NCBI GenBank assembly: GCA_002897775.1
Contig: BDTR01000045.1
Coordinates: 1 to 64,000, forward strand
DNA: 64,000 nt
Reading direction: 5' to 3'
From: a bacterium BMS3Bbin08
Lineage (GTDB): Bacteria; Nitrospirota; Thermodesulfovibrionia; UBA6902; BMS3Bbin08
Made by a program: the position numbers and the translations under genes. The stretch's first letter is position 1. Every line of letters begins with the position of its first letter. The notes beneath the pieces are model-generated. The model was not told the DNA's origin. It worked only from the letters and a program-made list of their open reading frames with translations, and made no database searches. Shown in pieces: positions 37,755 through 46,895 of the stretch.

Positions 37755-40700
37755 ATGTCCACTGTCAAAACAAAGGTTGTAAGAATAGGGAATTCCAGAG
37801 GGATAAGGATACCGAAGGTCATTCTGGATCAATGTCATATTAATGATGAAGTTGAACTGGAGACAAATATAGACAACCATTACATTGAGGCAGTAATCCC
37901 GGGCAGTATGTTTTTAAATGCAGGGATATTCTCAATAAAAGTAGTAAACCCTGCGCCGGATGGAGGAATATCCAATTCAGTCAATCTACAGATAACTAAC
38001 CCGATACCAGCAATAACAGCGCTTGACCCGGCAGAGACAATGGCAGGTACAACCTCTCTTACAGTGAATGTTCATGGCACAGGATTCTTTGATGACACAA
38101 CCGTATATGTAAACGCAGAGGCAAGGTCCTTCAGCCTTATAAGCCAGACAAATCTTCAAGTTGAACTTACAGCAGAAGACCTTGAAGCAGGCGCGTATCT
38201 TGAGATAACCGCGTCAAATCCTCCGCCCGGAGGCGGGTTGTCAGAACCGGCAGTATTTACAGTGCTTAATCCCATCCCTACCCTTTCATCAATAGACCCG
38301 GCAACAATAATAGCAGGAAGCCCTGGATTTGATCTGACACTAACAGGAGATAACTTTGTAAAGACATCAGTGGTAAGTTTCAACGGCCAACAATTTCCAA
38401 TAACATACATAAGCAAAACACAGATAGAGGCAACTATTCCTTCAGAGGCAATAGAAACTGCGGGTGATTATCCTGTTACAGTAATAAACCCGGCGCCGGG
38501 AGGAGGAGTATCAGAGGATGTTATATTTACAGTCACGCAGGCAACATCTGTAGAGCCCCTTCCGGAAGGCTCTTTCGGAGAGCAGTATGAAGACCTCATT
38601 CCTTCTGATGCCTCAATTGAATCTTATGATTCAAACAGATTCTCCATTATTACCGGTAAAGTGGAAGACAGAGATCAGGACCCTTTGTCAGGAGTAACAG
38701 TCTCCATCCACAGTCATCCTGAATACGGTACTGCACAGACAGATAGTAACGGAAAATTTTCCATCCCTGTTGAAGGCGGAGGTACAATTACAGTTGTTTA
38801 TGAAAAATCAGGCCTGATCACTGCTCATCGCAAAGTAGATGTTCCCTGGAATGAAATATCAATTGCAGAGACAATAACCATGATACCTGAGGATACTGTG
38901 TCTACCACAGTCAGCTTTAATGGCGACCCATCTTCAATTATTACTCATCAGAGCTCGATTGTAACAGATGATAGAGGGAGTCGTTCTCTAACTATGGTCT
39001 TTACCGGTGATAACCGTGCCTTTGCTGTAGATGAAAACAACAATGAGGTTGAGCTTACAACCATTACAACGCGTGCAACAGAGTTTGATACTCCTGAGAG
39101 CATGCCTGCCGTATTGCCGCCGAATTCAGCCTATACATACGCTGCCGAGCTTTCAGTAGATGGGGCAAAGAGTGTGAGATTTGAAAAACCAATAGTCACA
39201 TATGTAGATAACTTCCTTGGTTTTGATATAGGGGAGATAGTCCCTGTTGGATATTATGACCGTGAGCGCGCTGTCTGGGTGCCGTCAGACAACGGTGTTG
39301 TAGTAATGCTTCTGGATACGAACAGTGACGGTGTTGTTGATGCCCTGGACAGTACAGGAGACGGACTGCCCGATGATCTGAATGGAAACGGTTCTTTCAG
39401 TGATGAGGTAACAGGGCTTGATGACTCTGCCAAATATCAGCCAGACAGTTCTTACTGGCGTGTGGAAATAGATCACTTCACACCCTGGGACTGTAACTGG
39501 CCCTTTGGCCCGCCTGAAGATGCCATAGAACCAAACCCTGATGGCGAGCCGATTCCAGACGAACAACAGGACGATGATGATAAAGACTGCGGCAACTCAT
39601 ATGTAGAGCGCCGGGGCCGGATCTTTCATGAAGATGTCCCTATCCCTGGGACAGATATGACGCTTCATTATGCGAGCAGCCGTGTAAAAGGGTATAAGTC
39701 AGTCATAACCATTCCGGCAAGCGGTGGGAATGTTCCGGCAAGTCTAAAGAGGATCATTGTTAAGATGCAGATAGCAGGCAGAGTATTTGAGACAAACCTT
39801 GCCCCACTTCCCAATCAGAAAGTTGAATTTGTCTGGGATGGACTGGATTATCTTGGCAATCCGGTTGCGGGTTCACGAACCGGCTTAATAAGCATAGGAT
39901 TTGTGTATGATGCTGTATTCTACTCTGCTGGGGCTTCTTTCTGGGCATTTGCACAGGCAGGTATTCAAGCGGTTAGTATTAGTACAAGACAGGAGCTTAT
40001 ATCGTGGAAGCAGAGTGAAGTGATTATTCATCGCCTTGCTGAAATTAGCACTCTTGCAAATGGCTGGACATTATCCGAACATCACTATCTTGATCCTGCT
40101 TCTGCTTCTACCCTGTTCAAAGGAGACGGCACGATAAATAACAATGATTTAAACATTATTAACACAGTTGCCGGCAATGGAGTGTGGGGCTACAGAGGTG
40201 ACGGCGGCCCTGCTACACAGGCACGCCTTCAATCACCATCCGGAGTAGCGGTGGATAGAGAGGGAAATATCTTTATAGCAGATACATCAAATTATCGAAT
40301 CAGAAAAGTAGACACAAGCGGAATAATCACTACAGTTGCCGGCAATGGAGTGCCGACCTTCAATGGTGACGGCGGCCCCGCCACTTCGGCAAGCATTAGA
40401 TATCCATCCGGAGTAGCAGTGGATAGTGTTGGAAATATTTATATTGCTGATAAATATAATAGTCGAATCAGAAAAGTAGACACAAACGGAATTATTTCAA
40501 CAGTTGCCGGCAATGGAGTGTATGGATATAGCGGCGATGGAGGCCCTGCTACAGAGGCAGGCATTAAATATCCACGTGGAGTAACAGTGGACAGCGCGGG
40601 AAATATCTTTATAGCAGATACTTTTAATCATCGTGTTAGAAAGGTAGACATAAGTGGAATAATCACTACAGTGGCTGGGAATGGACAAAAGGCTTTTAGT

Positions 40701-43319
40701 GGTGACGGCGGCCCTGCCACAGAAGCAGGCATTAAATATCCTCAGGATATAGCAGTAGATAGTAAAGGAAATATCTTTATAGCAGATGCACAAAATAGTC
40801 GTGTTAGAAAGGTGGACACAGACGGTATCATTACGACAGTAGCTGGCAATGGAGTGTATGGATATAGCGGTGATGGAGGCCCTCCTACAGAGGCACAACT
40901 TGATTACCCAACTGGGTTAGATGTGGATAGTGTTGGAAATATTTATATTGCGGATGTCAGGAATAATCGTATTAGAATGATCTCATCATCATTATCATCA
41001 CCTTTACCTTTGATGACAGATTCCATAGCTGGGGATATATTTTTTGCCGATAAAAACGGCCTGTTTTATCATTTAGACAGCGCCGGCCATCACAAATACA
41101 CCATTGACCTGACTACTGGTAAAACCCTGCTCACATTCGGCTATGATCAAAATAACCAGATTATCTCTATAACAGACCGTTTTGGAGACCAGACCTCAAT
41201 TCAGAGAGATGCATCCGGAGTACCTATATCCATTACCTCGCCTGACGGCATAGTCACCGGTCTGACTATTGACACCAATAACAACCTGACTAAAGTAACC
41301 TATCCTGACAGCTCTTTTTATTCCTTCAACTATACAGCGGACAACCTGATGACTGATGAATATGATCCAAATAACAATCTTTTTGAGCATCAATATGATG
41401 AAAATGGAAGACTTACACATGCCCTTGACCCTGAAGGCGGTTCCTGGAGTTATTCTCGTGAGGTTGACAGTGCATCTAATGTTTCAGTAAATGTACTGAC
41501 AGGTGAAAACAATCTTACAACCTACCAGGATCATACAGACTCCACAGGCGCTTACACTTCTGTGAAAACAGATCCAACAGGCGGAGTGTCGACAATTTCC
41601 CGTTCAGGAGACGGCCTGAGTGAAACCAGGGAGCTTTCCTGTGGAACAAATTTAACAATGACGTATGATATTGACTCAGAGTACAAATATAAATATCTCA
41701 AAGAATTTACCCGGACATCTCCAGCCGGACTTACACAAACCGCTGCAAAGTCCAGAACATATGAGGATACTGATGCAGACGATATTCCAGACCTGATTAC
41801 CGATATGATTACAATCAACGAAAATGATTGGATATTTACTGACAATACACTTGATGGTGTAATTACAGGCGCGTCGCCATCTGGAAGAACAGTAACAATC
41901 GACTATGACAGCTCAGATCTTTTATTAAATCAACTTCTCATACCCGGTTTGTCTCCTGTCTCATTCACTCATGATTCAAGGGGAAGATTCAAAAGCGCTT
42001 CCATTGGTGCACGAACCATCTCTGTTGCCTATGATGAAAACGGCAATCTTGACTATATAACCACACCAGACAACAAGACTTTTGACTACACCTATGACAT
42101 CATGGGCCGTCTGAAATATGAGTATCTGCCTGACGGGACATCTGTTCAGTATGATTATGACAATAACGGAAATGTTACAGCGTTAACTAATCCAAAAAAT
42201 ATTCCCCATTCTTTTGGTTATACTGCAAACGATCAGAGAAAGACCTATACCGCCCCTCTTTCAGGAAGTTATCTTTATGCGTATGACAAAGAAAGAAAAC
42301 TCAGGACAGTAACATTCCCTTCCGGCAAGGTGATAAGCAACACCTATACCAATGGACGGCTTACGAGCACACAAACTCCTGAAGGAACGACAAATTTTGA
42401 ATATGGATGTGCAAATATGCTCTCACTGGCAGCAAAAGGTTCTGAGAGCCTGTTCTATGCCTATGATGGCTCTTTGCTTACATCAGTTGCCAGTTCAGGA
42501 GTACTGAATCAGGCTATTAACTATACATATAATAATGACTTCAGGATTTCATCAATGACCTATGCAGGCGCTGTTGAAAACTTTGGCTATGACAATGACG
42601 GTCTGCTCACCACGGCAGGTGGTTATACAATCACAAGAAATGCCCAGAACGGCCTTCCTGGATCAGTAAGTGATGGAGCACTAACACATACGCGTACATT
42701 CAGTGGATACGGTGAGATTGATGGCTATAGTAATACTATTAATTCCAGTGATGTTTACACGCTCGATGTAACAAGAGACTTATCAGGCAGAATTACACAG
42801 AGAATAGAAGTAATTGACGGATCAACTGTTACATGGGATTATGCTTATGATGATCCTGGGCAATTAATCGAAGCAAAGAAAAATAGCATAATTGTAGAAA
42901 GCTATACTTATGATGATAATGGCAACAGGACGTTAGAGACCAATACCTTGCGCGGCATTGCTGACAGATCCCTCACCTACTCAGATGAAGACCATCTGAT
43001 CACAGCAGGCACGGATACATATCAGTTTGATGCGGATGGATTTTTGACAGAGAGGACAACGGCGGATGGAACTACGACTTTTAATTATTCTTCACGCGGC
43101 GAACTTCTAAGTTCAACTTTAACTAACGGAACAGTTATCACCTATGACCATGATCCAATGGGTAGGAGAATTACAAAGAAAGTTGATGGAGTGATAGTTG
43201 AAAAATACCTCTGGACCGGTACAATAAAACTGTTGGCTGTATTTGACGGCAGTGATAATCTGATTATGAGATTTGAATATGCAGATGCGAGAAGGAACGG
43301 GGTCAGACATGACTATTGA
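37755..43319 (+). CDS. Chimeric MazE/AbrB-Rhs protein with TIG, NHL and YD repeats, core truncated
   Basis: The 1,854-codon frame starts with a GGAGATG site. Residues 1-45 are a MazE/AbrB domain (VVRIGNSRGIRIPKVIL); at about 45-50 it enters the middle of a TIG/IPT domain. Then come about two full TIG domains (to about 265), a carboxypeptidase-like domain (about 295-375), five NHL repeats (802-1081) and YD repeats to the end. No signal peptide is present. The C-terminus stops at LIMRFEYADAR, where Rhs proteins normally continue into the conserved core, because a GGGGTCAG repeat (43299-43322) follows. It is a recombined, probably non-functional gene. Confidence 0.85.
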   Translation: MSTVKTKVVRIGNSRGIRIPKVILDQCHINDEVELETNIDNHYIEAVIPGSMFLNAGIFSIKVVNPAPDGGISNSVNLQITNPIPAITALDPAETMAGTTSLTVNVHGTGFFDDTTVYVNAEARSFSLISQTNLQVELTAEDLEAGAYLEITASNPPPGGGLSEPAVFTVLNPIPTLSSIDPATIIAGSPGFDLTLTGDNFVKTSVVSFNGQQFPITYISKTQIEATIPSEAIETAGDYPVTVINPAPGGGVSEDVIFTVTQATSVEPLPEGSFGEQYEDLIPSDASIESYDSNRFSIITGKVEDRDQDPLSGVTVSIHSHPEYGTAQTDSNGKFSIPVEGGGTITVVYEKSGLITAHRKVDVPWNEISIAETITMIPEDTVSTTVSFNGDPSSIITHQSSIVTDDRGSRSLTMVFTGDNRAFAVDENNNEVELTTITTRATEFDTPESMPAVLPPNSAYTYAAELSVDGAKSVRFEKPIVTYVDNFLGFDIGEIVPVGYYDRERAVWVPSDNGVVVMLLDTNSDGVVDALDSTGDGLPDDLNGNGSFSDEVTGLDDSAKYQPDSSYWRVEIDHFTPWDCNWPFGPPEDAIEPNPDGEPIPDEQQDDDDKDCGNSYVERRGRIFHEDVPIPGTDMTLHYASSRVKGYKSVITIPASGGNVPASLKRIIVKMQIAGRVFETNLAPLPNQKVEFVWDGLDYLGNPVAGSRTGLISIGFVYDAVFYSAGASFWAFAQAGIQAVSISTRQELISWKQSEVIIHRLAEISTLANGWTLSEHHYLDPASASTLFKGDGTINNNDLNIINTVAGNGVWGYRGDGGPATQARLQSPSGVAVDREGNIFIADTSNYRIRKVDTSGIITTVAGNGVPTFNGDGGPATSASIRYPSGVAVDSVGNIYIADKYNSRIRKVDTNGIISTVAGNGVYGYSGDGGPATEAGIKYPRGVTVDSAGNIFIADTFNHRVRKVDISGIITTVAGNGQKAFSGDGGPATEAGIKYPQDIAVDSKGNIFIADAQNSRVRKVDTDGIITTVAGNGVYGYSGDGGPPTEAQLDYPTGLDVDSVGNIYIADVRNNRIRMISSSLSSPLPLMTDSIAGDIFFADKNGLFYHLDSAGHHKYTIDLTTGKTLLTFGYDQNNQIISITDRFGDQTSIQRDASGVPISITSPDGIVTGLTIDTNNNLTKVTYPDSSFYSFNYTADNLMTDEYDPNNNLFEHQYDENGRLTHALDPEGGSWSYSREVDSASNVSVNVLTGENNLTTYQDHTDSTGAYTSVKTDPTGGVSTISRSGDGLSETRELSCGTNLTMTYDIDSEYKYKYLKEFTRTSPAGLTQTAAKSRTYEDTDADDIPDLITDMITINENDWIFTDNTLDGVITGASPSGRTVTIDYDSSDLLLNQLLIPGLSPVSFTHDSRGRFKSASIGARTISVAYDENGNLDYITTPDNKTFDYTYDIMGRLKYEYLPDGTSVQYDYDNNGNVTALTNPKNIPHSFGYTANDQRKTYTAPLSGSYLYAYDKERKLRTVTFPSGKVISNTYTNGRLTSTQTPEGTTNFEYGCANMLSLAAKGSESLFYAYDGSLLTSVASSGVLNQAINYTYNNDFRISSMTYAGAVENFGYDNDGLLTTAGGYTITRNAQNGLPGSVSDGALTHTRTFSGYGEIDGYSNTINSSDVYTLDVTRDLSGRITQRIEVIDGSTVTWDYAYDDPGQLIEAKKNSIIVESYTYDDNGNRTLETNTLRGIADRSLTYSDEDHLITAGTDTYQFDADGFLTERTTADGTTTFNYSSRGELLSSTLTNGTVITYDHDPMGRRITKKVDGVIVEKYLWTGTIKLLAVFDGSDNLIMRFEYADARRNGVRHDY
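40158..40997 (+). repeat. Five 168-bp (56-aa) NHL repeats within the Rhs gene
   Basis: Each unit has TVAGNGxxxxxGDGGPAT, then xxP-GVAVDxxGNIFIAD and RxRKVD. The five copies are in perfect register at 168 nt. Such repeats form a beta-propeller. Confidence 0.9.
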
Positions 43320-43322
43320 CAT
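43299..43322 (+). repeat. Degenerate GGGGTCAG repeat truncating the Rhs gene
   Basis: GGGGTCAGACATGACTATTG followed by ACAT resembles the ends of the RAYT element (43811-43836). It begins six codons before the Rhs stop and supplies that stop. Confidence 0.6.
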
Positions 43323-43367
43323 TTCACTGCTTACATCTGTCTCCAGTTGTAGAGAATATTGATTTAA

Positions 43368-43483
43368 CAACTGTTACATGGGATTATGCTTATGATGATC
43401 TTGGAAGATTGATAGAAGCAAAGAAAGATGGCGTAATTGTAGAAAGCTATACTTATGATGATAATGGCAACCGGACGTTAGAG
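43368..43483 (+). pseudogene. Duplicated YD-repeat fragment
   Basis: These 116 bp match 42823-42938 of the upstream Rhs gene at about 106 positions by my count. They encode one YD unit (TWDYAYDD...; SYTYDDNGNRTLE). It lies in an open frame (43316-43639) with no good start and joins unrelated sequence on both sides. It is a leftover of a second or duplicated Rhs gene. Confidence 0.8.
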
Positions 43484-43808
43484 TGTAAAACGTCAAGCAT
43501 AATTCCCGGGCGATCCTTAAAGATCTTTTCCCACTTTGAAAAGGGCAGATTTGATGTAATCATAACACTGCCCTGTTCATATCGTTCAGCCAGCAGGGTA
43601 AAGAGGACCTCCATTTCTTCCTTTTCCTGCTGTACATAGCCTATATCATCAATGATTACCGCATCAAAACGACTGAGTTTCTTCAAGAGTTTCGGCAGAC
43701 GCAGGTCCTTTTTGGCCAGAAGAAGTTCCTGCAGCAGTAATGCACATGTACTGAAATAGATTCGTTTATCCTGCCGGATCAGTTCCTGCCCCAGCGCGTA
43801 GGAAAGGA
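43453..43808 (-). pseudogene. istB: IS21-family IstB ATPase fragment
   Basis: On the minus strand an open frame reads YALGQELIRQDKRIYFSTC, then RFDAVIIDDIGYVQQ (Walker B) and MITSNLPFSKWEKIFKD. This is the middle of IstB, the AAA+ helper of IS21 transposition. The N-terminal Walker A part is missing at the RAYT end (43811) and the family match stops near 43513. No istA or IS21 end is visible. It is a dead fragment. Confidence 0.85.
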
Positions 43809-43810
43809 CT

Positions 43811-44742
43811 GGGGGTCAGGTCTTTAATTTTGACATAGAGCCATATATATGATATAAAAGTTATATGGCACGTCCATTAAGAATAGAATACGACGGAGCA
43901 GTATACCATATAACCTCCCGCGGCAACGCAAGAAAGCCCATCTTTAAAGACGAAACAGACTTTCTTAATTTCCTTGATATCCTTCAGAAGGTCAATAAAC
44001 GTTACAACTGGCTTTGCCATGCCTACTGTCTGATGAACAATCACTACCATCTGATCATAGAAACCCCTGATGGCAACCTTTCAAAAGGTATGAGGTCTTT
44101 AAATGGCATATATACACAGTTATTCAATAAAAGACACAAGAGAGTGGGTCATATCTATCAGGGCAGATATAAAGCTGTTCTTATACAGAAAGAAAGCCAT
44201 CTTCTTGAAGTTTGCAGATATGTAGTATTAAACCCCGTAAGAGCAAAACTGGTTGAGCAACCAGAACAATGGAAATGGAGCAGTTATAGAGCAACAGCAG
44301 GGACAGGAAAGCCACACCCCTGTTTGCAGACAGACTGGGTTTTAGGGCAATTTGGCAGAAGAAGAAAACAGGCTGAGAAGGAATATAGGGAATTTGTTAA
44401 AGCAGGTATTGGGGAGAAAGGCATATGGAAGAACATAAAGGGACAAAGCATACTGGGTGAAGAGGATTTCATAGAAAGTCTTATAAATTATGTTAAGGGA
44501 TATGAAGAAGTACAGGAGATACCAAGAAGTCAGAGACTTCTGAACCGGCCCGGATTAAAAGAAATATTTAGTGATGGGTCATTCAAAGAAAAACAAAAGA
44601 GAAACAGGAAAATTAAGGCGGCGGTTGAGAGTTATGGATACAGTCAGAAGGAAGTTGCTCATCATCTTAAAATGCATTATTCTACTATCAGCAGGTTGAT
44701 GAAGGGACAACGATGAATGTCAAAATTAAAGACCTGACCCCC
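43811..44742 (+). mobile_element. RAYT element: Y1 transposase gene between perfect 26-bp inverted repeats
   Basis: Positions 43811-43836 (GGGGGTCAGG... to ...TTTTGACAT) are exactly the reverse complement of 44717-44742. The single gene fills the space; the right repeat begins right after its stop codon. Related solo repeats occur at 35764 and 43299. This is the layout of a REP-associated tyrosine transposase unit. Confidence 0.9.
43865..44716 (+). CDS. REP-associated tyrosine (Y1/HUH) transposase
   Basis: The 283-aa protein starts MARPLRIEYDGAVYHITSRGN, the usual RAYT/TnpA_REP opening. The HUH motif is HYH at 60-62 inside CLMNNHYHLIIET, followed by the NGIYTQLFNKRHKRVGHIYQ region and a YVVLNPVRAKLV segment. 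The C-terminal part (about 245-280) is an HTH (YSQKEVAHHLKMHYSTISRLM), longer than the minimal IS200 enzyme. Such proteins nick single-stranded REP hairpins; most are thought to be domesticated. It appears intact. Confidence 0.92.
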   Translation: MARPLRIEYDGAVYHITSRGNARKPIFKDETDFLNFLDILQKVNKRYNWLCHAYCLMNNHYHLIIETPDGNLSKGMRSLNGIYTQLFNKRHKRVGHIYQGRYKAVLIQKESHLLEVCRYVVLNPVRAKLVEQPEQWKWSSYRATAGTGKPHPCLQTDWVLGQFGRRRKQAEKEYREFVKAGIGEKGIWKNIKGQSILGEEDFIESLINYVKGYEEVQEIPRSQRLLNRPGLKEIFSDGSFKEKQKRNRKIKAAVESYGYSQKEVAHHLKMHYSTISRLMKGQR

Positions 44743-44791
44743 CTTCCCTGAATACACTCAATTTAACACCATAATTATCTGAATAGATCTT

Positions 44792-44821
44792 TTGACAAAA
44801 ATTCTCTCCAGATGGTAAAAT
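44792..44821 (+). promoter_or_regulatory. Sigma-70-like promoter of the cooC operon
   Basis: TTGACA (44792-44797) and TAAAAT (44816-44821) with 18-nt spacing lie 24 nt upstream of the cooC ATG. It is the first clear promoter after the RAYT element and would drive the C1 operon. Confidence 0.65.
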
Positions 44822-44844
44822 TCTCATTCTGTAACAGATTCTAA

Positions 44845-45618
44845 ATGAAAATAGCAATCACGGGTAAAGGAGGGGTTGGCAAGACGACCATCGCGGCACT
44901 GTTAAGCCATATTTACGCGTTAGAAGGAAAAAGAGTGATCGCAGTCGATGCAGATCCTGACGCCAACCTGGCGCAGGCCCTCGGCATCTCAAAGGCGGAG
45001 TTGAAAGAGATAAGACCTATTGCCGAGATGTCTGACCTTGTTGAAGAAAGAACCGGAGCAAAGCCTGGAACCAGCGGAGGCATATTCAGGATCAATCCAA
45101 AGGTGGATGATATACCTGAGGGTTTTGGTTATTCAGTGGACGGGATTACCCTTCTGGTGATGGGCAGATCAAAGTTAGCCGCATCCGGCTGTTACTGCCC
45201 TGAACACGCGCTTTTAAGAAGACTTTTAAAGCATCTGATCGTTGAGAGGGACGAAGTCGTGATCGTTGACATGGAAGCAGGGATAGAGCACCTTACCCGC
45301 GGCACGGCAGAAGGTGTGGATGCGTTCATAGTTGTTGTAGAGCCGGGGCAGAGAAGTCTTCAAACAGCTGTTGCCGTTAAACAGCTGGCTGGAGAGTTAG
45401 GTGTCAAGAGGGCGTTTGTGGTGGCCAATAAGGTACGGGGTGAGCAGGATATCAGCTTCATAAAAAACAATCTGAGCGGGATCGAGTTCCTGGGCTCAAT
45501 GAGCTTTAATAATGACATAATGGAATCAGACATCAAAGGCCTGCCCTCTTATAAGGCGTCTCAGGTGGTAGTTGACGAGGCAATACAGATCAAACGATCG
45601 CTGGAGAGACTCGTTTGA
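44845..45618 (+). CDS. cooC: CooC-like nickel-insertion ATPase for CO dehydrogenase
   Basis: CooC is a MinD/ParA-like dimeric ATPase that helps load nickel into the C-cluster of CO dehydrogenase. The 257-aa protein has the deviant Walker A GKGGVGKTT at 7-15, VDADPDANLA, the metal-binding CYC at 116-118, and VVVDMEAGIEHLTRG-like Walker B region. CODH/ACS structural genes are not in the window. The overlapping TTG of the next gene makes it the first gene of an operon with folate enzymes. Confidence 0.92.
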   Translation: MKIAITGKGGVGKTTIAALLSHIYALEGKRVIAVDADPDANLAQALGISKAELKEIRPIAEMSDLVEERTGAKPGTSGGIFRINPKVDDIPEGFGYSVDGITLLVMGRSKLAASGCYCPEHALLRRLLKHLIVERDEVVIVDMEAGIEHLTRGTAEGVDAFIVVVEPGQRSLQTAVAVKQLAGELGVKRAFVVANKVRGEQDISFIKNNLSGIEFLGSMSFNNDIMESDIKGLPSYKASQVVVDEAIQIKRSLERLV

Positions 45619-46202
45619 AAAGAAGTGTCAGAGAGGTCCTTTTAAAAAAAAGAGACAGCATAAATCCTGTCGAAAAAAGAGAAAAAGAAAAAGAAATTCG
45701 CAGGCGCTTGTACAGGCAGTCGGATTTTAAGAAGGCAAAGAGAGTACTCTTTTACGTATCATTCAAAAGCGAGGTGGATACGATGTTATGCCTGAAGCAC
45801 GCGTTTGATATTAACAAGAGGGTGGTTTTGCCGCGCGTTAACGGCAGAAAAGATAAATTGGATCTTTACGAAATACAGGCTCTGTCAGATCTTGAATCCG
45901 GGTTCATCGGGATTCTTGAACCGGACATACGAAAAGGCCGTGAAACAAAACTAAAGGATATTGACCTGGTAATAATTCCGGGCGCGGGGTTTGACGATAG
46001 AGGCAGCCGGCTTGGATATGGCCATGGATATTACGATAAACTTCTGTCAGGAGCTGACAGACATATACGTACAATCGCACTCGCGTTCGAAGAACAGGTC
46101 GTCCCGGACATACCGACCGAAGCACACGATATAGGTATAGACAGGATCGTTACTGAAAAGAGAATTATTAATTGCACCGGGAAACGGGGAAACGGAGTTT
46201 GA
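45615..46202 (+). CDS. 5-formyltetrahydrofolate cyclo-ligase
   Basis: The 195-aa protein is the MTHFS/YgfA family, which recycles 5-formyl-THF to 5,10-methenyl-THF with ATP. The signature [20 protein letters not shown] is complete. The TTG start at 45615 overlaps the cooC stop and has GGAGAG seven nt upstream, so translation is coupled. In this operon it would protect the folate C1 pool. Confidence 0.92.
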   Translation: MKRSVREVLLKKRDSINPVEKREKEKEIRRRLYRQSDFKKAKRVLFYVSFKSEVDTMLCLKHAFDINKRVVLPRVNGRKDKLDLYEIQALSDLESGFIGILEPDIRKGRETKLKDIDLVIIPGAGFDDRGSRLGYGHGYYDKLLSGADRHIRTIALAFEEQVVPDIPTEAHDIGIDRIVTEKRIINCTGKRGNGV

Positions 46203-46203
46203 T

Positions 46204-46767
46204 ATGGACAGGAAAAAGATAATGAAAGGTGTAAAACTGATCCTTGAGGGTATTGGTGAGGACCCTGAAAGGCCGGGACTCAAAGATACACCAGGCCGGA
46301 TAGCCGGCATGTACGAGGAGATATTCTCCGGCCTTCAAACACCGACCGAGGAAATCCTGAAACCCATAGAAGGAGAGAGCCATGACGAAATGGTTCTACT
46401 GAAAGACATTCCGTTCTATTCAGTATGCGAGCACCACCTGCTTCCGTTCCTGGGCAGGGCGCATGTCGCGTATATTCCGTCAGGCGGCAAGATCGTCGGC
46501 CTGAGCTCGCTCGCAAAGGCAGTGGAGATTTTCGCTAAAAGGCCCCAGGTACAGGAGCGCCTTACCACACAGCTTGCTGACCTGATCATGGAAAGATTAA
46601 AACCACGGGGGGCAATGGTGATAGTTGATGCCGAGCATTTGTGCCTTTCAATGAGAGGTACGAAAAAACCGGGAGCAAGGACAGTGACCTCAGCTGTCAG
46701 GGGTATATTCCGCACTAAAGAATCCACAAGAGTGGAACTGCTTGAACTCATAAAGAAAAGGGACTAA
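46204..46767 (+). CDS. folE: GTP cyclohydrolase I (FolE1)
   Basis: FolE converts GTP to 7,8-dihydroneopterin triphosphate, the first step of folate synthesis. The 187-aa protein shows [14 protein letters not shown], the zinc and substrate site [13 protein letters not shown], and [14 protein letters not shown]. It begins two nt after the MTHFS stop. Presence in the C1 operon suggests demand for tetrahydrofolate is co-regulated with the Wood-Ljungdahl genes. Confidence 0.95.
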   Translation: MDRKKIMKGVKLILEGIGEDPERPGLKDTPGRIAGMYEEIFSGLQTPTEEILKPIEGESHDEMVLLKDIPFYSVCEHHLLPFLGRAHVAYIPSGGKIVGLSSLAKAVEIFAKRPQVQERLTTQLADLIMERLKPRGAMVIVDAEHLCLSMRGTKKPGARTVTSAVRGIFRTKESTRVELLELIKKRD

Positions 46768-46831
46768 GCATAAGATGCTTGATTTCACAGATGAAAGAAT
46801 CCTGATGTCACAGATTAAATGCAATAGCGAG

Positions 46832-46850
46832 CCTGCCTGCGGCAGGCAGG
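46832..46850. repeat. Perfect CCTGCCTGC palindrome before folD
   Basis: CCTGCCTGC and GCAGGCAGG flank a central G in a 19-nt palindrome. It is surrounded by GATTTCACAGAT and GTCACAGATTA words, a second short repeat type also seen near 7830 and 51300. Confidence 0.7.
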
Positions 46851-46895
46851 TGTTAGTGTAATCAGGTTTAATTAACATTAAACCAGGAGGAAAAA

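Noticed and set aside
40158-40997. CRISPR-like array
   Set aside because: The regular 168-bp units are coding NHL repeats with no spacers.
43316-43639. A 107-codon plus-strand gene after the Rhs gene
   Set aside because: It joins a YD duplicate, then reads antisense through an istB fragment; composite of debris.
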